NCBI GenBank assembly: GCA_036583965.1
Contig: JAZBQD010000027.1
Coordinates: 9,773,187 to 9,837,186, forward strand
Length of the DNA: 64,000 nucleotides
Source of the DNA: Prunella strophiata
Taxonomy: Eukaryota > Chordata > Aves > Passeriformes > Prunellidae
Reading direction: 5' to 3'
Shown: positions 63,932 through 64,000 of the stretch, one piece after another
How the letters are laid out: every line of letters starts with the position of its first letter
How positions within the stretch are numbered: position 1 is the first letter of the stretch
Notes under the pieces: generated by a model
What the model was told of the DNA's origin: nothing
What the model saw: only the letters and a program-made list of their open reading frames with translations
Database searches by the model: none
Program-made: the position numbers and the translations under genes

Positions 63932-64000
63932 GTGCGGGGCCGCCGCCGTGTCCCGCCGGGTTCCCGGGAGCGCGGAGGTGCTCACATCTGTGCGGGCTCG

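Overview
This is a vertebrate nuclear window, most likely avian. Two fragments of the CR1 type of LINE retrotransposon are present, all introns are GT-AG, and the gene order ZSWIM5 (+) / UROD (-) / HECTD3 (+) matches the conserved vertebrate block known from human 1p34. The species cannot be fixed from the sequence alone. No tRNA, rRNA, CRISPR or prokaryotic feature was seen.

Layout. Positions 1-28095 are non-coding and are read here as the 3' part of the long first intron of ZSWIM5. Exon 1 must lie left of the window, because exon 2 opens in the middle of a codon and no large GC-rich first exon was found. Thirteen ZSWIM5 exons (exons 2-14, 28096-56983) follow on the + strand. They encode about 987 C-terminal residues, and a 3' UTR of about 1.5 kb ends near 58.57 kb. 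About 1 kb separates this end from the convergent UROD gene (all ten coding exons, - strand, 63053 down to 59667, 369 aa). UROD shares a CpG-island promoter, head to head, with HECTD3 (+ strand, ATG at 63376). Only the first two coding exons of HECTD3 are inside the window.

Functions. The three genes are physical neighbours rather than a pathway. ZSWIM5 is a SWIM zinc-finger protein of the ZSWIM4/5/6/8 family. UROD is the fifth enzyme of haem biosynthesis. HECTD3 is a HECT-type ubiquitin ligase. The UROD/HECTD3 pair has a 322-bp gap between start codons, carrying GC boxes and five co-oriented YY1-like motifs.

Main points for a second look: (1) a net +2 bp frameshift exactly inside the SWIM zinc finger of ZSWIM5 exon 2; (2) a CR1 tail that forms most of UROD intron 6 and ends about 10 bp from the exon 7 acceptor; (3) the five YY1-like motifs in the bidirectional promoter; (4) a CpG-rich patch followed by a GATA-motif cluster inside ZSWIM5 intron 2; (5) a decayed, internally deleted CR1 copy in ZSWIM5 intron 7, starting close to a splice donor. 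I found no convincing wholly new system in this window.
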